A stretch of DNA of 64,000 bases from Caballeronia sp. SL2Y3. GTDB lineage: Bacteria > Pseudomonadota > Gammaproteobacteria > Burkholderiales > Burkholderiaceae. The stretch is taken from the NCBI RefSeq assembly GCF_022879575.1, contig NZ_CP084261.1:558001-622000 (forward strand). The letters are read 5' to 3'. Positions 35,185 to 45,037 of this stretch are shown piece after piece; positions within the stretch are counted from its first letter, which is position 1, and each line of letters starts with the position of its first letter. Below the pieces are notes generated by a model. That model was not told the origin of the DNA. It did not search any database and saw nothing but the letters and a program-made list of their open reading frames with translations. Both the position numbers and the translations under genes were made by a program.

Positions 35185-36819
35185 ATGAAGTCGTTCGCCG
35201 CTCTCAGCTCCTTTCATCGCACGGCAATTACCGCCGCCAGCGCCGCTTTCGTATTCACGGCGACGCCTGCCGCAGCCGCCATCGTCCCGCCCGGCGTGAC
35301 GCTTGCCGCCAAGCAGGAACTCGTGCGCAACAACGGCTCGGAAGTGGAGACGCTCGACCCGGCGCTCGTCGAATCGGTCGTCGCGGCGAATCCCGCGCGC
35401 GACCTCTTCGAAGGGCTGACCGCGACCAACGGCGACGGCACGGTCGTCCCCGGCGTCGCGGAGAAGTGGGAGCAGAAGGACCCGACGACGTGGATCTTCC
35501 ATCTGCGCAAGAACGCGCGCTGGTCCAACGGCGACACCGTGACCGCGAACGACTTCGTCTACGGCTGTCAGCGTTTCATCGATCCGAAAACGGCGTCGTC
35601 GTACGCGAGCGTCTTCGGCCCGTTCCTGCTGAACGGCGCGGAAATCGTCGCGGGCAAGAAGCCGGCCAGCACGCTGGGCGTGCGCGCCATCGACGCGGCC
35701 ACGCTGGAAGTCAGGACTTCGGGTCCGGTGCCGTTCCTGCCGGAGCTCATGTCGAATACGAACCTCGGGCCGGTGCATCGCGCGACGGTGGAGAAGTTCG
35801 GCAAGGAGTGGACGAAGCCGGGCAATCTCGTCAGCAACGGCCCGTTCCAGTTGAAGGACTGGCAGGTCAACAGCAAGCTCGTGCTCGTCAAGAACGAGCA
35901 TTACTGGGACAAGGAACATGTCCAGTTGACGAAGGTGACGTATTTGCCGGTCGAGGACGAGAACACGGACGTCAAACTGTTCCAGTCGGGCGAGAACGAC
36001 ATGACGTATCAGCTGCCCACCGGCACCTATGCCAAATACCGTCAGCAGTTCCCGAACGATATCCGCAACTCGCTGATTCTCGGCACGCGCTACTACAGCT
36101 TCAATAACCGCGATCCGCTCCTGAAGGACGTGCGCGTGCGCAAGGCGCTTTCGATGGTGATCGACCGCGATCTGCTCGCGCAACGCGTGACCGCCGACGG
36201 CCAGACGCCCAGCTACGGCCTGCTGCCAAAGGGCGTGAGCGGCGCCGACGTGTCCGCCTACGAATGGGCGAGCTGGCCGATGGACAAGCGCGTCGCGGAA
36301 GCGAAGAAGCTGCTGGAACAGGCGGGCGTGAAGCCGGGCACGACGCTGCGCTTCGCCATGAATACGAGCGACTACAACAAGAAGATGGCGATCTTCGCGG
36401 CCTCCGAATGGAAAACGAAGCTGGGTCTCGCCACCGACATCGAATCGATGGAATTCAAGGTGCTCTTGAAGAAGCGCCATGACGGCGACTACCAGATCGC
36501 GCGCAACGGCTGGGTGGCGGACTACAACGACGCGACGACCTTCCTTACGCTCGTGCAGTGCAAGTCGGAGCAGAACGACAACTTCAACTGCAATCCTAAG
36601 GCGGATGCGCTCGTCAAAGAGGCGAGCGGCACTACGGACGCCGTCAAGCGCAAGCAACTGCTGACCGAAGCGGCGAAACTCGTGATGGAAGACTATCCGA
36701 TGCTGCCGCTTCTGCAATACGGTTTGCCGCGCCTCGTTCGCAGCTATGTGGGCGGCTATTCGCTGAAGAATCCGATGGATCACTACGGCAGCAAGGACCT
36801 CTACATCGTCAAGCATTGA
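35185..36819 (+). CDS. oppA: Oligopeptide ABC transporter, periplasmic binding protein
   Basis: OppA (544 aa) is a family 5 solute-binding protein. A signal peptide ends around PAAAA (residue 32), then ETLDPALVESVVAANPARDLFEGL, WIFHLRKNARWSNGDTVTANDFVYGCQR and FQLKDWQVNSKLVLVKNEHYWD follow. AGAGGAA stands just before the ATG. It heads the oppABCDF operon (35.2-40.6 kb), all on the plus strand with tiny gaps. A 7-bp inverted repeat (CGTTTAG...CTAAACG, 35106-35127) just upstream may be an operator. Confidence 0.94.
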   Translation: MKSFAALSSFHRTAITAASAAFVFTATPAAAAIVPPGVTLAAKQELVRNNGSEVETLDPALVESVVAANPARDLFEGLTATNGDGTVVPGVAEKWEQKDPTTWIFHLRKNARWSNGDTVTANDFVYGCQRFIDPKTASSYASVFGPFLLNGAEIVAGKKPASTLGVRAIDAATLEVRTSGPVPFLPELMSNTNLGPVHRATVEKFGKEWTKPGNLVSNGPFQLKDWQVNSKLVLVKNEHYWDKEHVQLTKVTYLPVEDENTDVKLFQSGENDMTYQLPTGTYAKYRQQFPNDIRNSLILGTRYYSFNNRDPLLKDVRVRKALSMVIDRDLLAQRVTADGQTPSYGLLPKGVSGADVSAYEWASWPMDKRVAEAKKLLEQAGVKPGTTLRFAMNTSDYNKKMAIFAASEWKTKLGLATDIESMEFKVLLKKRHDGDYQIARNGWVADYNDATTFLTLVQCKSEQNDNFNCNPKADALVKEASGTTDAVKRKQLLTEAAKLVMEDYPMLPLLQYGLPRLVRSYVGGYSLKNPMDHYGSKDLYIVKH

Positions 36820-36837
36820 CGCCAAGGACGCGCTCTC

Positions 36838-37758
36838 ATGTGGTCATATGCCCTGCGTCGCGTGCTGCTCACGCTGCCGACGCTCCTGATCGTCGTGACG
36901 GTCTGCTATCTGCTGCTGCACGCCACGCCCGGCGGTCCGTTCGACGGCGAGCGCAAGGTCTCCGCCGAAGTGCTCGCGAACCTGCAGGCGAAGTATCACC
37001 TCGGCGAGCCGTTGTGGAAGCAGTATCTGCTCTACCTCGACGGCCTGCTGCACGGCGACCTCGGCGCGTCGTTCCGTTACGCCGACTGGAGCGTGAACGA
37101 ACTCGTGCTGCGCGCGCTGCCGGTGTCGCTCACCATCGGGGGCGTGTCGATGGCGTTGGCCATCGTCATCGGCGTGCTGCTCGGCGCGGGCGCGGCGCTG
37201 CGGCGCAATAGCATCGCCGACTACGCGCTGATGCTCGTCAGCAACGCGGGCAACGCGTTTCCGTCGTTCGTCATCGGGCCGGTGCTGATTCTCGTCTTTG
37301 CCATCGGCCTCAAGTGGCTGCCCGCGGGCGGCTGGAACGGGGCGGACGCGCGCTACATGGTTCTTCCGGTCGCGCTTCTCGTGATGATCAACGTCGCGAC
37401 AGTGGGCCGCGTCACGCGCGCAAGCCTCATCGAAGTGATGAACACGCCGTATATTCGCACCGCCCGCGCGAAGGGCTTGCCGATGCGCGCCATCGTGCTG
37501 CGTCACGCGCTCAAGCCGACGCTGATCCCGGTCGTCTCCGTAATCGGGCCGCTCGCGATCGCGTCGATCACGGCGGCGGTCGTCACGGAGTCCGTGTTCT
37601 CGCTGCCCGGCATCGGCAAGCTGATCGTGAATGGCGCAGCCAATCGCGATTACACGCTGGTGCTCGGCCTCGTCGTGCTGGTCACGGTCGTGGCCGTGCT
37701 GCTCAACCTGCTGGTCGATCTCGCGTACGCGTGGCTCGATCCGAAGATTCGCTACTGA
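36838..37758 (+). CDS. oppB: Oligopeptide ABC transporter permease OppB
   Basis: This 306-aa inner-membrane permease has six hydrophobic segments. The N-terminus YALRRVLLTLPTLLIVVTVC and the later EAA-type loop YIRTARAKGLPMRAIVLRHALKP, which docks to the ATPases, are typical, as is SVFSLPGIGKLIVNGAANRDY. It lies 18 bp behind oppA and ten bp before oppC. Length and order match OppB of other proteobacteria. Confidence 0.94.
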   Translation: MWSYALRRVLLTLPTLLIVVTVCYLLLHATPGGPFDGERKVSAEVLANLQAKYHLGEPLWKQYLLYLDGLLHGDLGASFRYADWSVNELVLRALPVSLTIGGVSMALAIVIGVLLGAGAALRRNSIADYALMLVSNAGNAFPSFVIGPVLILVFAIGLKWLPAGGWNGADARYMVLPVALLVMINVATVGRVTRASLIEVMNTPYIRTARAKGLPMRAIVLRHALKPTLIPVVSVIGPLAIASITAAVVTESVFSLPGIGKLIVNGAANRDYTLVLGLVVLVTVVAVLLNLLVDLAYAWLDPKIRY

Positions 37759-37768
37759 GGGCCGCGCG

Positions 37769-38659
37769 ATGAAATCTGCTTCTCTTGCGCCGATGCTCGA
37801 ACAGGCGGTCGCGGGCCGCAGTCCGTGGCAGGACGCGCGCGCGCGATTCCTGCGCAACAAGGCGGCGGTCGTGAGTCTGGCGCTGCTCGCCGTCATCACG
37901 CTCGCGTGCATCGTCGGGCCGTGGGTCTTGCCGAACGCGTTCGATTCCGCCGACTGGAACGCGATGAGCGTGCCGCCCACGTTCGCTCACTGGCATCTCT
38001 TCGGCACGGACGAGACGGGGCGCGACCTGCTCGTGCGCTGTCTCGTGGGCGGGCGCGTCTCGCTGATGATCGGCGCGCTCGCCACGCTGACGTCCGTGAC
38101 GCTCGGCATCGTCTGGGGCGCGATTGCGGGCTTCGTCGGCGGACGCGTCGACAACGCGATGATGCGCTTCGTCGACATGATGTACGCCATTCCGTACCTG
38201 CTCATCGCCATTCTGATGGTGACGCTGCTCGGCCGCGAGTTCTATCTCGTCGTGCTGACCATCACCGTGTTCTCGTGGATGGACATGGCGCGCGTGGTGC
38301 GCGGCCAGACGCTCGCCATCCGCTCGAAGGAATACGTGGAGGCGGCGCGCGCCATCGGCGTGCCGACGCGGCGAATCATCGCGCGGCATGTGGTGCCGAA
38401 TCTGCTCGGCATCGTCGCGATCTATACGACCGTCACCGTGCCGGGCGTGATTCTCACGGAGTCGGTGCTGTCGTTCCTCGGGCTCGGCGTGCAGGAGCCG
38501 ATGACCAGCTGGGGCGTGCTGATTCAGGACGGCGTCGGCGTGATGGAAGCGTCGCCGTGGATTCTGCTGTTTCCGGCCGGGCTGCTGTCGGTGACGCTCT
38601 ATTGCATCAATTATGTCGGCGACGGGCTGCGCGACGCGCTCGATCCCAAGGACAGGTGA
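37769..38659 (+). CDS. oppC: Oligopeptide ABC transporter permease OppC
   Basis: This 296-aa second permease has an N-terminal cytoplasmic region with the OppC_N pattern (SPWQDARARFLRNKAAVVSL), the FGTDETGRDLLVRCLVGGR loop, and the ATPase-docking loop EYVEAARAIGVPTRRIIARH. It ends NYVGDGLRDALDPKDR, the family-typical C-terminus. The start ATG 37769 is ten bases after oppB; the frame is open upstream but without similarity. Confidence 0.94.
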   Translation: MKSASLAPMLEQAVAGRSPWQDARARFLRNKAAVVSLALLAVITLACIVGPWVLPNAFDSADWNAMSVPPTFAHWHLFGTDETGRDLLVRCLVGGRVSLMIGALATLTSVTLGIVWGAIAGFVGGRVDNAMMRFVDMMYAIPYLLIAILMVTLLGREFYLVVLTITVFSWMDMARVVRGQTLAIRSKEYVEAARAIGVPTRRIIARHVVPNLLGIVAIYTTVTVPGVILTESVLSFLGLGVQEPMTSWGVLIQDGVGVMEASPWILLFPAGLLSVTLYCINYVGDGLRDALDPKDR

Positions 38660-38662
38660 GCC

Positions 38663-39661
38663 ATGCCGCTAGTCGAAATCAACGATCTGCGCGTCGAGTT
38701 CGCGACACACGACGCCACCGTTCGCGCGGTCAACGGCGTGAGCTTCGCGCTGGAAGAAGGCGAAACGCTCGGCATCGTCGGCGAATCCGGCTCGGGCAAA
38801 AGCCAGACGGTGCTTGCCATGCTCGGGCTGCTGGCGTCGAACGGTCGCGCAAGCGGGCGCGCGATGTATCGCGGCGAGAACCTCCTCGGCATGTCCGCGA
38901 AGGCGCTGAACCGCATTCGCGGCAACCGCCTCTCGATGATCTTCCAGGACCCGATGAGCTCGCTCAATCCGTACCTGACGATCGAGCGGCAAATGACCGA
39001 AGTGCTGGAACTGCACAAGAGCATGACGCGCCGCGAGGCGAAGAAGCGGGCGATCGCCATGCTGGAAGCCGTGCGCATTCCCGAGGCGGCGCATCGCATC
39101 GGACAGTATCCGCACGAGTTGTCGGGCGGCATGCGGCAACGCGTGATGATCGCGATGGCCTTGCTCTGCGAGCCCGAAGTGCTGTTCGCGGACGAGCCGA
39201 CCACCGCGCTCGACGTCACCGTTCAGGCGCAAGTGCTGCAACTGCTGCGGGATTTGCAGCGCGATTTCGGCACGTCCATCGTGTTGATTACGCATGATCT
39301 CGGCGTCGTCGCCGGCCTGTGCGAAAAGGTCATGGTGATGTACGGCGGCCGCGTGATGGAGCAGTGCGACGCCGCCACGCTGTTCGCGAAGCCCTCGCAT
39401 CCGTACACCATCGGCTTGCTGCGCGCGTTGCCGCGCCTCGACCAGCAGGGCGGCGAGCTCACCGGCATTCCCGGCAATCCGCCGAACATGGCGCATCCGC
39501 CGGCGGGCTGTCCGTTCCACGAACGTTGCGCCGATGCCGCCGCCGAATGTGCCGAGCGCGCGCCCGCGCTCGCGGCAGTCGACGGCGCTCACTGGCTGCG
39601 CGCGTGCCATCGGCCCGTGGATGCACTGAAGACGCGTTATCGGGAGGCGAGCCATGTCTGA
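38663..39661 (+). CDS. oppD: Oligopeptide ABC transporter ATPase OppD
   Basis: This 332-aa ATPase has Walker A GESGSGKS (about residues 39-46), Q-loop FQDPMSSLNPY, signature LSGGMRQRVMIA, Walker B VLFADEPTTALDV and the switch LITHDLG. A C-terminal oligopeptide/dipeptide extension carries the cysteine cluster GCPFHERCADAAAECAER. It starts three bases after oppC and overlaps oppF by eight. Confidence 0.95.
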   Translation: MPLVEINDLRVEFATHDATVRAVNGVSFALEEGETLGIVGESGSGKSQTVLAMLGLLASNGRASGRAMYRGENLLGMSAKALNRIRGNRLSMIFQDPMSSLNPYLTIERQMTEVLELHKSMTRREAKKRAIAMLEAVRIPEAAHRIGQYPHELSGGMRQRVMIAMALLCEPEVLFADEPTTALDVTVQAQVLQLLRDLQRDFGTSIVLITHDLGVVAGLCEKVMVMYGGRVMEQCDAATLFAKPSHPYTIGLLRALPRLDQQGGELTGIPGNPPNMAHPPAGCPFHERCADAAAECAERAPALAAVDGAHWLRACHRPVDALKTRYREASHV

Positions 39662-40643
39662 CGCGGCATCCACCATTCTTTCCGTGCGCGACATGCGCGT
39701 GCATTTTCAGGTGAAGTCGAAGAGTCGCCTGCCGTGGGCGCCAGCGCGCACGCTAAAGGCCGTCGACGGCGTGAGCTTCGATCTGCGCGCCGGTGAAACG
39801 CTCGGCGTAGTCGGCGAATCGGGCTGCGGGAAATCGACGCTTTCACGCGCCATTCTGAATCTGATTCCGGCGACGAGCGGCGACATCGTGTGGATGGGCG
39901 CGAATCTCACGCGGGGCTCGCAGCGCGAATGGCACGCGGCGCGCGCCGAGGTGCAGATGATCTTTCAGGACCCGCTCGCATCGCTCGATCCGCGCATGAC
40001 GGTCGGGCAGATCATCGCGGAGCCGCTGACCGAGCATCGGCCGGGCATCGGCAAGCAGGAGAGCCAGGCACGCGTGCGCGCGATGATGGCGAAAGTCGGC
40101 CTCCGCGAGCAGATGATCAACCGCTATCCGCACGAGTTTTCGGGCGGGCAGTGCCAGCGTATCGGCATCGCTCGCGCGCTCATCGTGGAGCCGAAGCTGG
40201 TTATCTGCGACGAACCCGTTTCCGCGCTCGACGTTTCCATTCAGGCGCAGATCGTCAATCTGCTGAAGTCGTTGCAGTCGGAGATGGGGCTGTCGCTGAT
40301 TTTCATCGCGCATGATCTCGCAGTGGTGCGCCATATCTCGGACCGCGTGATGGTCATGTATCTCGGCCGCGTGATGGAGCTTGCCGACAAGCGGGCGCTT
40401 TACGAGACGCCGCGGCATCCGTACACGCGCGCGCTGCTTTCGGCCGTACCGGTGCCTGATCCGGCCGTCGAGCGTGGCAAGACCGTGCAGATCTTGTCGG
40501 GCGATATCCCGAGTCCCATCAATCCGCCTTCCGGCTGCGTGTTTCATACGCGTTGCCCGATGGCCGAGGCGCGATGCGCGGTGGAATCGCCCGCATTGCG
40601 CGCGCTCGATAACGGCGCGTCGGCCGCGTGCTTCTTCGCCTGA
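39654..40643 (+). CDS. oppF: Oligopeptide ABC transporter ATPase OppF
   Basis: This 329-aa partner ATPase has Walker A GESGCGKST, Q-loop FQDPLASLDPRMT, signature FSGGQCQRIGIARALI, Walker B LVICDEPVSALDV and switch FIAHDLAVV. The C-terminal cysteine region (SGCVFHTRCPMAEARC) is also present. It overlaps oppD, closing the operon; the OprD-like porin gene follows after 160 bp that contain no recognised element. Confidence 0.95.
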   Translation: MSDAASTILSVRDMRVHFQVKSKSRLPWAPARTLKAVDGVSFDLRAGETLGVVGESGCGKSTLSRAILNLIPATSGDIVWMGANLTRGSQREWHAARAEVQMIFQDPLASLDPRMTVGQIIAEPLTEHRPGIGKQESQARVRAMMAKVGLREQMINRYPHEFSGGQCQRIGIARALIVEPKLVICDEPVSALDVSIQAQIVNLLKSLQSEMGLSLIFIAHDLAVVRHISDRVMVMYLGRVMELADKRALYETPRHPYTRALLSAVPVPDPAVERGKTVQILSGDIPSPINPPSGCVFHTRCPMAEARCAVESPALRALDNGASAACFFA

Positions 40644-40803
40644 TGCGCAAGTTTCCATAGCCCGCGACATGCATGCGTAGCAATCCTAAGCGCGCGTCGA
40701 TCGTCCCGACTGCTTCGGTCGCCGGGCGCGGCTTGTTGCAGCCGTCGATTTTGAGAGTTGGTTTGTAGTCCGCAGGTTGAGTCAGTCGTTGGAGATACTT
40801 TTC

Positions 40804-42201
40804 GTGAAAAAAGAGAAACTTTCAGTCGCACTTTCGATTTTGCTTTTCAGCAGCGTGATGGCCGCAACCGTCTCCGCATACGGCCAGGAAGCCGATACCG
40901 AGCCGCTTTCGCGCCATACCGAAACTGTCCCGAGTTCGCCGCCCAATACCGAAGCCGATGCGCCAGTGAGCAATCAGGCGAAGTCGAAGGGCTTTATCGA
41001 GGACTCGCATTTCAACGTGCTCGGCCGCTCTTTCTCTGAACACTTCGAACCGAAGGGCGCAAAGGATAAAGACGCGTGGGTGCTCGGCGCGCAGGCGGTG
41101 TTCGAATCCGGCTTCACGCGCGGGCTGATCGGGCTCGGCGGCGACGTGTCGATGTTCGGCGCGTTCAAGCTGAACGGCGGCAACGGCGCGGGCACCCGCG
41201 TACACGTGGGCACGGACGGCGGCGGGGCGAACCAGCTCGCGTGGGCGTATCCGGGCGTGTGGGACGTGAAGGCGCGCGTGTCGAACACCGTGCTCAAATA
41301 CGGCCAGCAACTCTTCGACAACCCGTTCCTCGTGCCGCACGACAATCGCGCGTTGCCGCCGACGTATCGCGGCTTCTCGCTCGCGAGCGACGAGTTCAAG
41401 AACCTTACGTTAAAGGCCGGCACGGTGGATGGCGTGATCTCGCGCGGCATGACGACCGTGACGGGGCTCTCGACGGAATATGGCGGCAAGCACGTCTCGC
41501 AGTTCACGTACTTTGGCGGCGACTGGACGCGCGGCGACGATACGGCGGTCACGCTGTACGGCAGCATCGCGAATAACGTGTGGCAGCAGTACTATCTTTC
41601 GGCGACGCAAAGCATCGGCGACGCGAAGTCGGTGCGCTGGACCGGCGCGCTGAACTATTACTACACGGGCGCCATCGGCGACAAGCGTCAGGGGCCGATC
41701 AATAACAATGCGTATAGCCTCGCGCTCGCCGGCACGCATGGCGCGCATACGCTGCAATTCGCCTTCCAGCAGATTCTCGGCGACCAGATGTTCGACTACA
41801 TGCACGAGTCGGGCGGCGATTATCTGTCGAACTCGCTGGATGTCGACTACAACCAGCCGCACGAAAAGTCCGTGAGTCTTTCGTATTCGCTCAATCTGAA
41901 GGACTACGGTATGCCCGGCTTCAAGGTGACGACGTGGGTCGCTTATGGCTGGGGCGCCGACGGCAGTGCCATGGCCAATAGCGGCACGGTCAACGCGGGC
42001 AGTTATATCGTGAACGGACAGCCCGTGCACGGCACGCATCACGAATTCGGCATTATTCCGAGTTACACCGTGCCGGACGGCAAGTTCAAGAACACGTCGG
42101 TCAAGTTCTATTACATGCATCACCAGGGCAACAAATATTACTCCGACGGAACAAGCGACATTTATCGGCTCATGGTGAATGTGCCGTTTAATGTGTTTTG
42201 A
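40804..42201 (+). CDS. OprD-family outer-membrane porin
   Basis: This 465-aa outer-membrane channel has a signal peptide of KKEKLSVALSILLFSSVMAA type. Then comes the OprD-like FIEDSHFNVLGRSFSEHFEP, alternating beta-strand sequence, and a C-terminal strand ending in phenylalanine (VNVPFNVF), as required by the BAM machinery. The start is GTG 40804, nine bases after GGAG; a TTG 27 bases upstream is less likely. OprD porins admit basic amino acids, peptides or small acids. Position after oppABCDF suggests peptide entry, which is inferred. A strong terminator follows. Confidence 0.88.
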   Translation: MKKEKLSVALSILLFSSVMAATVSAYGQEADTEPLSRHTETVPSSPPNTEADAPVSNQAKSKGFIEDSHFNVLGRSFSEHFEPKGAKDKDAWVLGAQAVFESGFTRGLIGLGGDVSMFGAFKLNGGNGAGTRVHVGTDGGGANQLAWAYPGVWDVKARVSNTVLKYGQQLFDNPFLVPHDNRALPPTYRGFSLASDEFKNLTLKAGTVDGVISRGMTTVTGLSTEYGGKHVSQFTYFGGDWTRGDDTAVTLYGSIANNVWQQYYLSATQSIGDAKSVRWTGALNYYYTGAIGDKRQGPINNNAYSLALAGTHGAHTLQFAFQQILGDQMFDYMHESGGDYLSNSLDVDYNQPHEKSVSLSYSLNLKDYGMPGFKVTTWVAYGWGADGSAMANSGTVNAGSYIVNGQPVHGTHHEFGIIPSYTVPDGKFKNTSVKFYYMHHQGNKYYSDGTSDIYRLMVNVPFNVF

Positions 42202-42315
42202 CTGGGCCATCCGTCGCGAGCGTTTACCCTACAGAAACCACTCTTTATATTACGATACCCTTTCATCTATAAAGAGAGTGCGTGCAGCGGATTGCCATGT
42301 CTCGCCCACGCCCAT

Positions 42316-42349
42316 CGCCCGGCAGCCTCGTGACTGCCGGGCTTTTTTT
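42316..42349 (+). terminator. Intrinsic terminator after the OprD-like porin gene
   Basis: GCCCGGCAG (42316-42324) pairs with CTGCCGGGC (42333-42341) around an eight-base loop, followed by eight T. It ends the opp/porin region. Confidence 0.95.
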
Positions 42350-42406
42350 TCGCCATCGCCCGATTAGATCATCGCTTTCATCTGCTTACAGTCCACGTTG
42401 TCCTAA

Positions 42407-43744
42407 GTGGAAACCCCGTCGTTTCTTTCGCTTGACTTACTAGATATATCAAATAAGGTGGGTGCGTCGCGTCTCGCGTCGCCGTGGGTGCAGTTGGTCT
42501 TTGGCGTCATCTGCATGGCGATGATTGCCAACATGCAGTACGGATGGACGCTCTTCGTCAATCCGATCGACGAGAAATATCACTGGGGCCGCGCGGCGAT
42601 TCAGGTCGCCTTCACGATCTTCGTCGTCACCGAAACGTGGCTTGTGCCGATCGAAGGCTATCTCGTCGACAAGTACGGCCCGCGCCCCGTGGTCGTCGGC
42701 GGTGGCGTCCTCTGCGCGATTGCCTGGGCGATGAACTCGATGGCGTCCTCGTTGCCGCTCCTGTATCTCGCCGCTGCGATAGGCGGAGTGGGCGCGGGCG
42801 CCGTGTACGGCACGTGCGTCGGCAACGCGCTCAAATGGTTCCCGACGCGGCGCGGCCTCGCGGCAGGCATCACCGCGGCCGGCTTCGGCATGGGATCGGC
42901 GGCGACGGTCGTGCCCATCGCGCACATGATCAAATCCAGCGGCTATGAAGCGACATTCCTCTGGTTTGGGCTCGGGCAGGGACTGGTCGTCTTCTTGCTC
43001 GGCATGGCGCTGTATGCGCCGCCCGCTCAGTTGCTGGCGGCGGTCAAGAGCACGGTCACGCGCGCCGTTTATAACGCGAGCCCGAAGCAGGTACTGGCGT
43101 CGCCCATCTTCTGGGTGATGTACGCGATGTTCGTGATGATGGCGGCGGGCGGCCTGATGGCGACCGCCCAGCTCGGACCGATCGCGAAAGACTTCGGATT
43201 GCAGGATTCGCCTGTGTCGATTCTCGGGCTGACGCTGCCGGCCTTGACTTTCGCGCTGACGATCGACCGTGTGCTCAACGGTCTGACGCGGCCGTTCTTC
43301 GGCTGGGTATCGGACAGGATAGGGCGTGAGAACACGATGTTTCTGGCCTTCGCGATAGAAGCGGTGGGGATCGTCGCGCTGTCCAACTTCGGCCACAACC
43401 CGACGGCGTTCGTGGTGCTGACCGGCATTGTGTTCTTTGCGTGGGGCGAGATCTACAGTCTCTTCCCCGCGACTTGCGGCGATACGTTCGGCCCGAAGTT
43501 CGCGGCGACCAACGCGGGCCTCTTGTACACGGCAAAGGGCACGGCGGCGCTCCTGGTGCCGTTTTCGAGCGTCCTCACGAAGTCGACGGGAAGCTGGCAC
43601 GCCGTCTTTATGCTCGCGGCCGGAATGGCGGCACTCGCGGCGCTCCTCGCGCTCTTCGTGCTCAAGCCAATGCGCAACGCCCACACACAAAAGCATGCGC
43701 GCGAGGTGGGGCGGGAGATGGGCTATGCGCCGCTGAAAGAGTAG
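42407..43744 (+). CDS. oxlT: Oxalate/formate antiporter OxlT-like MFS transporter
   Basis: This 445-aa major facilitator protein has twelve predicted helices. QYGWTLFVNPIDEKYHWGRA and the MFS loop GYLVDKYGPRPVVVGGG are strongly OxlT-like, as are GTCVGNALKWFPTRRGLAAG and FGWVSDRIGRENTMF. OxlT exchanges oxalate for formate; no frc or oxc genes are nearby, so the true substrate remains inferred. The start GTG 42407 has no evident ribosome site, and an alternative GTG lies 17 codons downstream. Confidence 0.85.
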   Translation: METPSFLSLDLLDISNKVGASRLASPWVQLVFGVICMAMIANMQYGWTLFVNPIDEKYHWGRAAIQVAFTIFVVTETWLVPIEGYLVDKYGPRPVVVGGGVLCAIAWAMNSMASSLPLLYLAAAIGGVGAGAVYGTCVGNALKWFPTRRGLAAGITAAGFGMGSAATVVPIAHMIKSSGYEATFLWFGLGQGLVVFLLGMALYAPPAQLLAAVKSTVTRAVYNASPKQVLASPIFWVMYAMFVMMAAGGLMATAQLGPIAKDFGLQDSPVSILGLTLPALTFALTIDRVLNGLTRPFFGWVSDRIGRENTMFLAFAIEAVGIVALSNFGHNPTAFVVLTGIVFFAWGEIYSLFPATCGDTFGPKFAATNAGLLYTAKGTAALLVPFSSVLTKSTGSWHAVFMLAAGMAALAALLALFVLKPMRNAHTQKHAREVGREMGYAPLKE

Positions 43745-43795
43745 GCGATCTCGGCAAAGGGGCCGCGTCGATCTTCAAGTGCTCAGGACGAAAAC

Positions 43796-43826
43796 ACGGA
43801 CCCGCCGTTGCCCAGCGCGGGTCCGT
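43796..43826. terminator. Bidirectional terminator between oxlT and hmp
   Basis: ACGGACCCGC (43796-43805) is perfectly complementary to GCGGGTCCGT (43817-43826) around an eleven-base loop, with pyrimidines after it on the plus strand and A-rich sequence before it for the minus strand. Confidence 0.85.
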
Positions 43827-43852
43827 CTTCTCAACGCAACGCAAAGCATCGT

Positions 43853-45037
43853 TCAGTCGAGCGCAGCAGCCGGGCCGAAGAACTCATAGCGGCTCTGCGC
43901 CTCCGGCACGCCGAGCGCCTTCAGATGCTTCTTCACCGCCTTCATGAACGACTTCGGGCCGAGGAAGTACGCATCGACATCGCGGTTCGCGGGCAGCCAC
44001 TGGTCGAGCAGCGTTTCGTTCACGAAGCCGACGCCGTGCGGCTCGCTGTCGCCGTCGCGCCGATTTTCATAGCAATAGAAGCGTTTGAGTTGCGGGTAAC
44101 GCGCGGCGAGTTCGTCGATCGTCTCGCGGAACGCATGGGCGCCGCCGTGCCGCGCCGCGTGGATGAAGTGAATCGGGCGCTTCGTCGTGGCGAGCGCGGC
44201 GTGGAGCATCGCAAGCGTCGGCGTGATGCCCACGCCGCCGCTGATCAGAACGAGCGGCTTGTCGCTGTGTTCGAGCCTGAAGTCACCCGCGGGCGGATAC
44301 AGATCGAGCGTGTCGCGTTCGTGAATCCGGTCGTGCAGAAAGCTCGACACCTTGCCGTCCTTCTCGCGCTTGACGCTGATGCGATATTCGCGTCCGTTCG
44401 GCGCCGCCGACAGCGAATAGTTGCGACGCAGTTCCTCGCCGTCGATGAAAACGCGCAGCCCGATGTACTGCCCCGGATGAAAATCGAGCAGACTGCCGCC
44501 GTCCTGCGGCACGAGATAAAACGACGTGATCTCATCGCTCTCCGCGACCTTGCGCGCGACGACGAAGCGCCGTGTGCCGCGCCATCCGCCGGGCGCGTGC
44601 TCGCGCTCGCTGTAGATCCCTTCCTCCAGGCCGATGAGCAGATCGGCCAGCTGACCGTAAGCAGCGGCCCACGCTTCGATGACGGCGTCGGTCGCGATGT
44701 CTGCGCCGAGCACTTCGCGGATCGACCGGAGCAGGCAGCTTCCGACGATCGGATAATGCTCCGGCTGGATATTCAGCGCGACATGCTTGTTGATGATCTG
44801 CCCGACGAGGCCGCCGAGCTTGTCGAGTTCGTCGATATGCCGCGCGTACATCAACACGCCATTGGCGAGCGCACGTTGCTGCGCGCCGCTTGCCTGATGC
44901 GCCTGATTGAACATCGGGCGCACTTCGGGGTGTTCGTTCAGCATGGTGGCGTAGAAATGGCGCGTGAGCGCTTCGCCGCCGCTTTCCAGAAGCGGCACGG
45001 TAGCTTTGATGATGGCTCGGTGTTCTGCTGACAGCAT
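43853..45037 (-). CDS. hmp: Flavohemoprotein, nitric oxide dioxygenase
   Basis: Hmp (394 aa) oxidises NO to nitrate with O2 and NAD(P)H in the cytoplasm. The globin domain covers about residues 1-140, with the proximal histidine in IINKHVALNIQPEHYPIVG. The ferredoxin-reductase part has the FAD motif RNYSLSAAP, the NAD motif ISGGVGITPTLAML and the closing YEFFGPAAAL. The start ATG 45037 has AGGA six bases upstream. It is divergent from norR, whose product is the expected activator. Confidence 0.96.
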   Translation of the reverse strand: MLSAEHRAIIKATVPLLESGGEALTRHFYATMLNEHPEVRPMFNQAHQASGAQQRALANGVLMYARHIDELDKLGGLVGQIINKHVALNIQPEHYPIVGSCLLRSIREVLGADIATDAVIEAWAAAYGQLADLLIGLEEGIYSEREHAPGGWRGTRRFVVARKVAESDEITSFYLVPQDGGSLLDFHPGQYIGLRVFIDGEELRRNYSLSAAPNGREYRISVKREKDGKVSSFLHDRIHERDTLDLYPPAGDFRLEHSDKPLVLISGGVGITPTLAMLHAALATTKRPIHFIHAARHGGAHAFRETIDELAARYPQLKRFYCYENRRDGDSEPHGVGFVNETLLDQWLPANRDVDAYFLGPKSFMKAVKKHLKALGVPEAQSRYEFFGPAAALD

